From Branchiostoma floridae (taxonomy: Eukaryota; Chordata; Leptocardii; Amphioxiformes; Branchiostomatidae), in contig NC_049993.1 in the NCBI RefSeq assembly GCF_000003815.2, positions 6,532,489 to 6,592,488 on the forward strand: a stretch of 60,000 nucleotides of DNA. Direction: 5' to 3'. The notes beneath the pieces are model-generated. The model had not been told where the DNA came from. It did not search any database and saw nothing but the letters and a program-made list of their open reading frames with translations. The first letter of the stretch is position 1, and every line of letters starts with the position of its first letter. This document shows positions 43,306-55,300 of the stretch, piece by piece. The position numbers and the translations under genes were made by a program.

Positions 43306-46300
43306 CTATTCTTGTTTCTCCAAAGGAGATGTGGACTGGGGTTGAGAAGGAGCAGCTTCCTCATCAGCATCTGCAGCTGGAGGGTGGGAAAAATATGACA
43401 TCATCATGAATTATGTTAATGAGTGAAGCTTCTGTCACACATGCAAGCATAGGGAATCCAAATCACAGCGTACATGCCCCTTATGCTAAAAAGGCCTGGT
43501 GATAACACTTAATGATAAACATCTTTGACAGCAAGATAAAGTCCACTTGGATTGAAATTTCTCTGTAACAATTCAGGAATTTTGGCTGGCATCAAGTTCA
43601 AGATGTCTTTCATTCATTCAAAGACCTATCATGGAAGCTCATCTGTGTTGGTAGCAATCATAGTACAATGCTTAACTTTCTTCCAACACAAAGGTATACA
43701 CGGATCCATGTACACCTTTGTGTTGGAAGAACGTTTAGCATTGTTATAGACTTGTTATAGAAAAATACTAACACTTTATATCTAGCACTGAAATCAAACT
43801 ATAGGGACTTACCCCTCTAAATTTTCAGACGAACTCCGTCAACCTATAGTTTAATTTCAGTGTTGGGTATATAGTGTTAGCATTTTTCTATGCATTCTAC
43901 CAACACAGATGAACAGGCTTTTAGCTAGGATTTTATAATAGGGAGTCCAAACTTACTGGTGAGTCGCGGTAAGTGACTATTGTAGGAGGGGTCTGGGGTA
44001 GGGCTGGGTACCGGTACATAAAATTCAGGTCCAGGTCCGGTTCAGGTCCAAAGGATCAGGTCCAGGTCCGGACCTGAACCTGGACCTGATTCAGTATGAC
44101 TCATACCAATGGTCCATTTCCCTACAAAGAAATCTGTTTGGTGGAGTATTAGACTTGCACTGGCGTTTTAAAATCCTACAACGCTAACTGCACCTGTACG
44201 ATTGATTGTAAACCTTGGTAGAAATTACTATAAACTCTACTCTACTTCACTCTTATCATTTTCTTCCAACTGCAAGCGCCAAAACGTGTGAATGCCTGAT
44301 AAAATAATATGTTAATTTTCTAATCGGTCCAACATCCGGTCCACCTAATTTTTTCAGGTCCGGTTTTTCTGGACCGGTCCAATAAGAAAAACCGGTTTTG
44401 TACCGGTACGCTGTACCGATACCCAGCCCTAGTCTGGGGGCATCGACCTTCCATGGTGCAGAGTTTTTGATGATTTTAAGTTTAAAAAGTGCATTCTAAG
44501 GTGTCCCAAGAGGCAAAAATACACAACGTACTGTTACAGATATCACAGTAGAAGACTGTGACCACAGATGACCTGGTTGCATCCCTGGTCAATCAGAATT
44601 TCATGCTTGTCAGAGGATTTTCTCCCCAGAATAGGGCGTCCAGATGACGCGTTGACGCATGCCTGGCTAAAAGCCTGCAGATGAAAGAGACTGTGTTGTG
44701 TTACCTAAGAATTCTGTAGATGCCTCTGGGACCTCCCCCTCCGCTCTCTTGGTCTCCTCCACACTGCTATTGCTATCCTCCGCTGCTGCTCCGACCTGTT
44801 CCGACCCCACACTGTCCTCACACTGTGGCTGTGCCACTACGTGTCTGTCCTCCCTCCTCTTCAGAATCTGGACTCGATACTCAATGGCAGTGAAGAGCTG
44901 GCTCGCATCCTTCGGGCTTGCCTGGGTAAAACGATTTGTCAGCATCAAGAAGACGTAAAACGTCTTGTATTATTGTAAAATCTTTAAAAGAAATTTCAAA
45001 CATTTTGGAAGAACTCCCAATGCTTAAGATTTTTTAGAATCAAGTTAACCAAATCAATATTTATCTATCGGGTTATATATACATACAAGTATCCACCACT
45101 TTGAATGTGTGTTTGAGAAATCTCTACAACAGCATCCCTGGTATGCACAATCTAAATATGTAGATGGTGTATTGGAGATCTCTTAATACTAGGGCTGGGT
45201 ACCGGTACGGTGTACCGGTACAAAACCGTTTTTTCTCATTGGACCGGTCCAGAAAAACCGGAGCTGAAAAAATTAGGTGCACCGGATGTTGGACCGACTG
45301 GAAAATTAACTGGCATTTGCACGTTTTCGGGGGTATTGGTCAAGGCAAATAACAAGAACGAAGCAGAGTAGACTCTATTAGTAATTTTTACCAACTTTTA
45401 CAGTCAATCGCACAGCGGTAGTTAGCCTTGTAGGATTTTTAAAACGCCAGTGGGAGTCGAATACTACACAATACAGATTTCTTTGTAGCAAAATGGACCA
45501 TTGTTTTGAGTATAGTCCATTCACAAGTTTTCACATAATGAATCAGGTCCAGGTTCAGGTCCGGACCTAGACCTGATCCTCTGGACCTGAACCGGACCTG
45601 GACCTGAATTTTCTGTACCGGTACCCACCCCTACTTAATACAAATTACAGTCAAACCCATGGCCAATCTGGTCATGTCTCAACCGCCTTAGAACAGGCAC
45701 AGGAAGATGCAAGACCCTCATGGCAAAGTGGGGTCTTAGCCCAGATGGACAGACTGCCTGTGACTGTGGACAGGAGCAGACTATGAAACACCTTCTTGTC
45801 TGTCCGAACCATGCACCAAAGAAGATCTGGAAGCTCTGACCCCCAGAGGAAGGGAGTGTGTGGAGTATTGGACTAGGAAAGTTTAGTGATGACACGACGA
45901 AGAAGAACATTCAGGCTGGTGGATATATGAGACTTACCATGATAAGATACACGTTGACCCTGTCCTGGTCCATACACGTGACCCGGACGCTCCTCTTGCT
46001 GGCCAGTTCCACCGCCATGCGGGGCCACAGCTTACAGTTCATCAGCAGCCGCAGACTGCCCTGGCTCCTCATCACTATGGCAACACAGCAGAGATGATGT
46101 CATCATGTCAACAACTTAGAACACAGGGTAAAACTCAAGTCTTTCAACCCTAATCACTCGCTTGAAGACGACACTACTTGTGATTGCAGTCTCCAAAATT
46201 TTTTACACATTTATCTGACATCATATTTGTTTATTTCAATATTTTGATCTCCATTAGACTATACAAATTGCAAGTAAAATCTTTTCTAAAGTATAACATA

Positions 46301-49300
46301 AAATGTGTAAATCCTGATGGATTTAACTACTTCTTCCTCGTCTCAGTCAATTCAAATCATTCTTCCTAATCAGGTAATACAACCAACTGACATGAATCTA
46401 TTGTAACTTGCTTACAAGCTAACAGCCTAATACACGCACCCATCCTAGAATGGAAGGAACCATCGTCCTGCTCGGGGAGGTCGTTGAGCCGCAGACAGCC
46501 GCGCCCCCTCTCCTGCCAGGATTGGCTGGCATTGTTGAACAGGAAGAGTCTACACTGACACTGTAGAGGGGTGGGAACATGTCTTTATGAAACAGAGCTT
46601 TGCCCACAAAGTTTCACACATTATTTTGATATTCATGTTTTCCCTGGTAGGGTATTGTGAATGCTTGTGTTCTTTTTCTTTCTTCTTCTTCCGCCTATAG
46701 CCAATCAGAGATTAGATTGGACATAACCTATTATGGTACATATGAGCATCTTTTTTAATTACTCAGACACACACAATACTATAGGGCGAGACCAATGATA
46801 TACATGTAGTATTGTGTTCAAGTGCTTGACAAAAGACTAAGGGGAAAACATTCTGCATTTTTTGAGTTAACAGTGTAGGAACATTTCTCCTCCCGAGGGC
46901 TTGAAAAGCTTGCGTGGGAAATATAACAGACCAGGATTCTAGCCAGCATATTTATCTCCATCCTTTAACGGAATTTTGCTGCTGGGGACGGACAAAAATT
47001 TTGTCCATTCCGTCCCATGGCGGACAAAAATCTGCATGTAAGGATATTAATTGAACCAAGCTGAGTCTACCAGCAAAATTTACCCCCCACAATAGAGGAA
47101 ATAGCGTTTTTGAGGGTCCAGATTTCAAATTTTCCCAGGATCGCAGTGCCTTCGACACAATTTCCATTCAAAATCCAGGGAACAGAAAAAAAATTCAGGC
47201 TGCCTAGAACACTGGAACCGACCAACACAGGAACAAATCCTACCTGCATGACGTTTCTCTCCCCCTCCTCCCCAGTGACCTTCTCCACCTCTGCGAAGTC
47301 TACGGAGGACGTGTGGGACTCCTGGTACCTGGCCGCGGACTCCAGAAGCCGCTGGACTGTAGGAGAGAAAATCACACAAAACATTAGATTCATCAATATA
47401 TGTAACTGCAAATGCAGAAACTTTCGAGGTGGTTTAATGTTTGCGTTCTTCGCGGTGGCTGCTTCACTGCGAACTTAAAACCACCACATTTTTCCATGGC
47501 AGTAAGAGACTACAGTGCATGGTGCTACCGCGAACTTAAAACCACAGCGAAAAGTCCTTTTTTCCGTTACCGCGAAATTAAATCCCTGCGAACTGAAATG
47601 CATTTACAGTAATAGAGTGGACACATTCCTGAGCTAACCGACGTCTATCTCAACGCAGTCATCCCTCAGTAAGGCATTGGCCGACAGGCTGGATAAAAGT
47701 TCTTAACTTGAACTATGCGGCTCCAGATGTCTTACGGAGGAACGACTTCAGTGTGCAAGATGTCGGTAGCTTGAGGAACGAATCCACTCTACTATATACT
47801 TAGATTCATAGATAGTTTCATCAGGCTGGTAGTTCAATGATTATAAACAATCTTATTTCACATCTTAAACTTGACATAGTGCTGAGATTTTCCTACATAC
47901 CGTTGTCAGGTTTCGTTGCTGACTCAGCAGGACTGGTTGCTGCTGTCTCCTATAAGAGACAGAAAAAGGATAACTGAAAGTGTTACTGCAGATACAAACC
48001 CCAACACATTATCTTCCTACCAACAACAACACAGTGAACAGTGAACACAATTCGTTGAATATAAAGTCCTATACAAAACTTTGAGCGTTGGCACAGTGTC
48101 CATCTGTTTCTACTTACTTTTGGCCACACACAGTAATAGTGTAGGTGGCTAGTCAACTAAGAGCATGTTCAACTCCCATAATCTTTCTTATAGTTATAAC
48201 TGCTGAGTGCTAAGCTGGAAAGCAGTACATCATATGTTCCAGTATTTGGCGTGACCCAGCAATTGTGCCAGTGAGGAGTGTTAGGGGCACAAATACAGGA
48301 GTAGTAGCTCACCATTAGGGCTGGGTACCAGTACAGAAAATTCAGGTCCAGATCCGTTTCAGGTCCAGAGGATCAGGTCCAGGTCCTGACCTGAACCCGG
48401 ACCTGATTGTCTGTGAATGGACGATACTCAAAACAATGGTCCATTTCGCTATCTTTTTTGGAGTATTCAACTCCTAATGGCATTTTAAAATCCTACAAGG
48501 TTAACTGGCTCTACACAATTGACTGTAAAACTTGGTAGAAATGACTTATGGACTCTACTTTGCAGTTGTTATTTTCTTCAACCGGTATAAAACCCCTGAA
48601 CATGTGAATGCCTGATGATATAATCTGTTCATTTTCTAATAGGTCCAACATCTGGTCCACCAAACTTTTTAAGGTCCACTTTTTCTGGACCGGTCCAACA
48701 AAAAAAAAACAATTTTGTGACACAGTCTGGAAGACGTCCAACAATAAAACCTGCAATCGAGGATCACAAACCAATTGTCAGAGATGTACATGTATATGTT
48801 TGTCAGGACATTCCCATTCTCAACATGTCATAAACATGGAGCTTGGACCAGATACAATCCTCAAACCTGTCATGGACCATGCCCAACCGGTATCCACCCC
48901 TACTCACCACGGACTTCTTGCTGAGGTCGCTGAAGTTGGGGCTGGTGGGCTCGTCGCACTTCTGTTCTTCCTCGGCGGGCGCGGGACTCTGTGGGTGGGA
49001 GTCAGACAGAGATTGCCTGTCTTTGTCCAATGATGTTTCACACGTGCTCTGAGTCGGTGCAACAGCGAAGCGCGGTTAAACATTTCAGCAAGCATGGCGG
49101 CAAAGGAATGGCTCTCATTGGTCGACTGACCAAGAAATAAAGTAGCAGCTGACCTTCACATACTCACAAACACTGTCACAAAACATACAGCCATGTTATA
49201 CCCAGGGATTTCCTTGCAGAATGGAACAACGGTGCCCCCACCCCAATTATACTGTAATCCCAGCAGCATCATTTGATTTTCAAACTAGAGTTTCTACTGA

Positions 49301-52300
49301 AGAACACTCATTTCTTGTCCCTTTATAGAATACAATCTAACGTATTATAAAAAGGTTAGCTCCTAAGAAATGGTGGCTCCCTTTTGTATTAGCAAAAGGC
49401 AAAATGCTTAAGCTAGGGGGTCTCCTGGACCATCAGGCACTCAGCCTTGAGCAGTGTTACCCCTTGCACAACTAGACTTCAAAATTCTGGGGAGATCCCT
49501 GCAAACATAAACACACACACCAGTGCTTGAAATACCCACTTGCAAATGCAACCACAATTTACTTGACTCAACTTAATTTTAATAAACTAAACCCAGGTAG
49601 CTCAGCGCGCAACCCGAAATTTTGCACTTGGACAATTGCTTTTCCCCACCTACGTACATAAGCTTTTGCATTTATGTATTGATAAGATAAAGCATTAAAA
49701 AAAGGTACATGTAACTGGAAGAAAAGATGATACATAAGTAGCTAATTCGAAGAAAGTAATAACTTGGGAGTGGGGCAACCTGGCTTTTCACTCAGGTTGC
49801 CGCCTGGACAACCTGGCTTTTCACTCAGGTTGCCTCCTGGGCAACCTGGCTTTTCACTCAGGTTGCCGCCTGGACAACCTGGCTTTTCACTCAGGTTGCC
49901 GTCTGGACAACCTGGCTTTTCACTCAGGTTGCCGTCTGGACAACCTGGCTTTTCACTCAGGTTGCCGTCTGGACAACCTGGCTGAAAAGGTATTTGGAGC
50001 ACTGCACACCTTCTATCCACATCCATGTAATCCACATTACTCAAATTGATATGTACAACCACTAGTGAGCCTCACCACAACTCTTTCATTCATGTTCTGA
50101 CCAAAGATGAAGGAAGGGGCTGCGGCTCCACTGGTCGGGGAAACCGTGGCGACCGTACAGAGTGGCGGGGCCTTCTGACCGAAGACGACGGGTGTCGCGT
50201 TCACGTCCGTCGTGGACGTGGTGGTAACCGGCGCCGTTTGGATAGACGGTGTCGTCGTTGCGGCTGTTTCCGAAGAGCTGTAAAAAAGCGTAAGCATTCA
50301 AATGGATAGCCCTCTTTCCAGATACAGCCCCAATGTTGGATTTCCTGGGGCATACTTATGTCAGTAATAAATGCTACATAGGAGAATGCCCAACTGAACG
50401 GTTGTTTGGTGCATGATCCCAGATGACCCCGGAAAATCCAACATGGCCTCCATAACTGGAAAAAGGTCTATCGGCAATAGCTACCAAGCTTACACACATA
50501 TAATACTTGATTTCTTTAACTTTTCCCAATTCTACAAATATTCATCATTCTTTTAAGTTTGATAGCACAGCACTGCCACCTACCTTGTTGTTGAGAACTG
50601 CAGGAAGTAATTTTCATGGTCTTCTTCTTCAGCCTTTTCTTCATTTGGTGGTTCCTCCCTCTCAGGAGACTGTGATTTCTGCACGCACAAGACATGTTTG
50701 GTCACAGCAAGAAAAGGAAATCTCAACTGTAGTATGAAGAAAGGAAGAGGAAAGGAAAGAGATACAGATAGAATAGCATTTCAATCCAGATTTAGTTTAC
50801 AAGTGGTGAGCTTTCCACTGTTACTACTAAGTAGTATATACTACAGGATGAACACTAATTATTTACAGCAAATTCCCCCTGCTCCTTCTGATAGGTACAG
50901 CTAACAATGGACTATGGTTAACAACAATAAGCCATGATAAGACTAGACAAGACCTTTTGTTTCAATAACATAGCACCGATTATTACTGAAGTACTGACCG
51001 GTGTAGTGACCACTCTTTCCTCCAGTTTCTCCCCAAAGACAAAACCAGAGGTAGTCTCTGCAGACTGTCCAGATGTTGTATTTGCTTCAGCAGTACTGCT
51101 ACCATTACTGCAACAGTAGTGACAACAAGCATGGATAAGTGTCTTTAATCTGTATCTATGTCTATGGTGGGGTAAAACATTATTTCTTAATACTTGAACA
51201 GAATTGATGGGAATGATCAAAACAGTAACAAAATTCAACTAGCATACTGAAAATGCATGACAGTGAAAACACAGACAGATCAAAAGCAAGACCCTCCACT
51301 AATTTAGTAGCTTTTTCCATTCATACCATGACCTGGAATGCCCTATGTCTGATGAACAGTTGACCCCATAAAACATAACAAACTGGAGAAAACATCAACT
51401 AGAGCTGTGTACTGGTACGCTGTACCGAGAGAGTAGTCAAACATTATTGGTTCAAACATGCTTCTATCCTTATTGAAGATTGACTATCATTTGAAGTAGT
51501 TCAGGTACAAATACAGGTCCAGACCTGTACCTAAACCCGTGTACCTGTGCCTGTACTTGTACCTAAAATTTGTTTAGGTACACAGCTTTAATTTACAGTC
51601 TCTTTCCTGACCTTTTAGTGGTCTGGAACTGTAAGAAGTAATTCTCGGCCGGGGCGGTGTCGGAAGATTCGGACTCCTTAAACCCTTTCCTGCTGTCCTC
51701 TTCCTCAGAAGACGTTCCCGTGAACATCCCGAATATCCTCCGCGGCTCCTGCTCCGTGGAATCAGTGGTGGACTCCGGAGTCGGAGTTTCAGGGCCAGAA
51801 TCTTCTTTCCTGGCTTTTTTCATTTGGTGCTGCTCATCGTCAGAACATTCGCTCGCTCTTTTCCTGGATTGTTGTGGCTTGGAGCTGGGCGGGTCCTGTA
51901 CAGAGCAAATGCCAATACTAACTCCTCATCTCTACTAGACATACAGTCTCTTACAGCTAACTACCAAAGTTCCAAGACAAATGAAGTATCCATGATTGTG
52001 AATCGTATCTCTGACAGCTATTCAGAAGACATTACAACAGATACAACGTTATCTATATGAGAGCCTGCAGAGGAGGACAACCTTCTCACTGACGTTTGGA
52101 TGCGACAAAACAGCCATCATTATCAACATTTTCCAACTTGAAACCTATTGCCAAATTCCTCAGCGGTATATCATAATATATCATCCGTACCTCCTCAGCC
52201 TTGGCTGTCGGCTTGTCTACTCCATTGCTATCAGCCTCTTGAGAATCTAAGGATGACAAATAACTTTGTTATGCTTGAATGTTATAAGTACAATGTATAT

Positions 52301-55300
52301 TGTAACAAATACCAATGTGCCTTAAGATTTCCCATATCAAGAACTACAAAGTTTAACTTAATTGTTCTTTCATTAAGAGTTGTTGGCACAAAGAGTACTG
52401 GTACAATCTTGACATGTTCCTTAGTAAACTTAGAGCTGATCTTCCTTTTTTCAAAACATCATTTACTTCTGAATTGAAACAGAGGAACACAGGAATACCA
52501 TTTCCGAGAAGACCAACAAAACACACAAAAATTCCATACACATGCATGTGTGACCACTAGGGCTGGGTACCGGTACAGAAAATTCAGGTCCAGGTCCGGT
52601 TCAGGTCCAAAGGATCAGGTCCAGGTCCGGACCTGAACCTGTACCTGATGTAGTATGACTTATACCAATGGTCCATTTCACTACAAAGAAATCTGTTTGG
52701 TGGAGTATTAGACTTACACCGGCATTTTAAAATCCTTCAACACTAACTGCACCTGTACGATTGGCTGTAAAACTTGGTAGAAATTACTGTAAACTCTACA
52801 CTACTTCACTCTTGTTATTTTCTTCCACCTGCAAGCGCCAAAACGTGTGAATGCCTGAGAAAATAATCTGTTAATTTTCTAATCGGTCCAACATCCGGTC
52901 CACCTAATTTTTTCAGGTCCGGTTTTTCTGGACCGGTCCAATAAGAAAAACCGGTTTTGTACCGGTACGCTGTACCGATACCCAGCCCTAGTGACCACCT
53001 TTCCTTACCTTTTCTAAGCACAGCCTCTCCCGGTACTTGTAGAGTCGCTGGCCTTAACTTGAAACCTGATTTGACAGCTTTTGTATCAGAAGAACCTGAA
53101 GAAACAACATGAACTTCTTACTTAGCAACTCTTCAGAGACTTTGTGACAATTTCTTGAATTGTAGTAAAAGCATGTGGATATGTAGGCAATACTAGCCTG
53201 AGCTATGGAGTCTACCACCAATCCAACATTGATACTTATTAGCTTTCTGCATATGGCAGGGCTCGAAATCCTTTTTTCTGCATACCTGCACTGGTGCAGG
53301 TAACATTGAAAATTACCTGCACCAGACAAATTTTTCACATGCACCTCTCTGAATTTAGGAAGTGTGGATCATACTAAAATTGTTCAGGAACCATTGCTAT
53401 TTTTTCTTTTATACTCTATAGGTGGTAACAGTCAATGCAGGTAATAACAATCCATTTACACCTACATTATAGGACATTTATGTACAAAACCCAGTACATG
53501 GACCAGTGCAGGTTAGGTGTAGGTAGATACCAGAACTACCTGCACAGCTCCAATCTTACCTGCATTAACCTGCATATGCAGGTGGTATTTCGAGCCCTGA
53601 TATTGGAATACATGGGGGGCAAGTGTTAGTACATTTGTATAAGACACTATACTTTATACTAACATTTGTCAAATCATTAAATTCACGAGACACCCCTCCT
53701 CCAACAATGGTGCATTCCACTTGAAGGATCATCACCATCATCATCCACCGAAAGGATGGTTCATGTCTCAAGTCATTGCAGATAAAATATATCTTAAGAA
53801 ATGATAAGAGTTGAAAAGAGTAGTAGCAACCCAAGGCCAAAATCTCCATAACTCATTGATAAACAAGAAGAGACAAAAGAGCCAAAGTCAGCCTAGCAAG
53901 TTTACATTTAACCATGGCAAATCAGCTGGCTCAACATGCACACTTGCATCAGGTATCTGTTTACGGTTCATATTGTCTAATGGCTACTCTTGGTTAAAGA
54001 ACAGACCAGGGCAATCAGACTTCACCCTCCATCCTTGCATCTTCAGTGCTGCTATTTTCTGTTGTGGTTATCATAACCAACTCATCTTTGCACCACTAAT
54101 CATCACAAGATCACAAACATTGGTAAACCAAGAATACTGGTGTACGTATTCAGAAATACATGCATAACTCAGATTCTTCCATCACTTACCTGAATCTGAC
54201 AGTGTTTTTAGAACCATGACATGTACAATGTATGTTTATGGAATGGGAACTTGGACTTTTAAAGATTCATTTGAAAAAAATATGCCCAAGCAACAGTAGC
54301 AAAAACTACAATCAGCAAACTTAGTACATTCGATGGGACAATGGTATGACCTGATGAATTGCAAAAATATTCCCTGGCAAAATTTGCCCAATACAAAATG
54401 TACTACCCTCACCATCCTTAACTAAGGAGACATGAAGATGGGAGTGCCACAGCAAACCAACCTGGTGCGTTACTGGAAGTGGAACTGGACGCAAATAAAG
54501 GAAAGGAGGAGGGGGTGGTGGAGTGCGCCAGGGTCGCGGACAAACGTGACGGTCTGAGGAAGGGACGGTTTGCCGCACCGTGAAAGTCGTGACCGTCACA
54601 GCTGCTCTCGTCTGCGGAAAGAAGAGAAACCAGACCGACTCGCGATCAGACCTAAAAATTGTCTCTTCAGTGTCAGAAAGAAAACAGACCGAGGATACTA
54701 CATCATCCCAGTCTTGGTAATAACATTAACACCATCTACACTGGCTGAAGCTCATATGCAGGCATTATGTCTAAAGCACAAGAGCAAATCATTTTAATTC
54801 TGCTTGCAACAAAGATGAGAATTTTAATCTTTAATCTAATTTCATAACCTAAGAATATGGAAAAAACATCATTAGACGTGAGTGACAAAAGCTTTGCATT
54901 TGCGCCTCAGTCAGTTGGTTATGTGGGCCGAGTTATGCCACTTAAATGTCATACAAACTTCTGTTAAGGATGACATTTGCATGTGCATTGATTTTGGTTC
55001 ATAGCAGTGGCAATATTTGAAGAGAATTGATGTCCTCAACTATGGAAAATGAGACATTCCAGTCACAAAACAAGTCTGTTTTGACAAAACTGTCTCAAAT
55101 TAGACTTGATTTCACCAGCAGATGTCATCCTTGAACAGAAGTTTGTGATGCCTCATGGGAAGGTGGTACCTGAGGTGTACCCCGATGACCAAACCGTTCT
55201 GTGAGAGGCGTAGTTGGGTGCATGCTTCATGGCAAACGTTCGTGGGACACCTAGGAGAGATACAGCAGACTTTAGAAAGCTGTGCAAAGTGACTGCAGAA

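Noticed and set aside
49776-49983. CRISPR-like appearance of the 33-bp repeats
   Set aside because: There are no unique spacers, the host is eukaryotic, and the array lies in an intron; it is a minisatellite.
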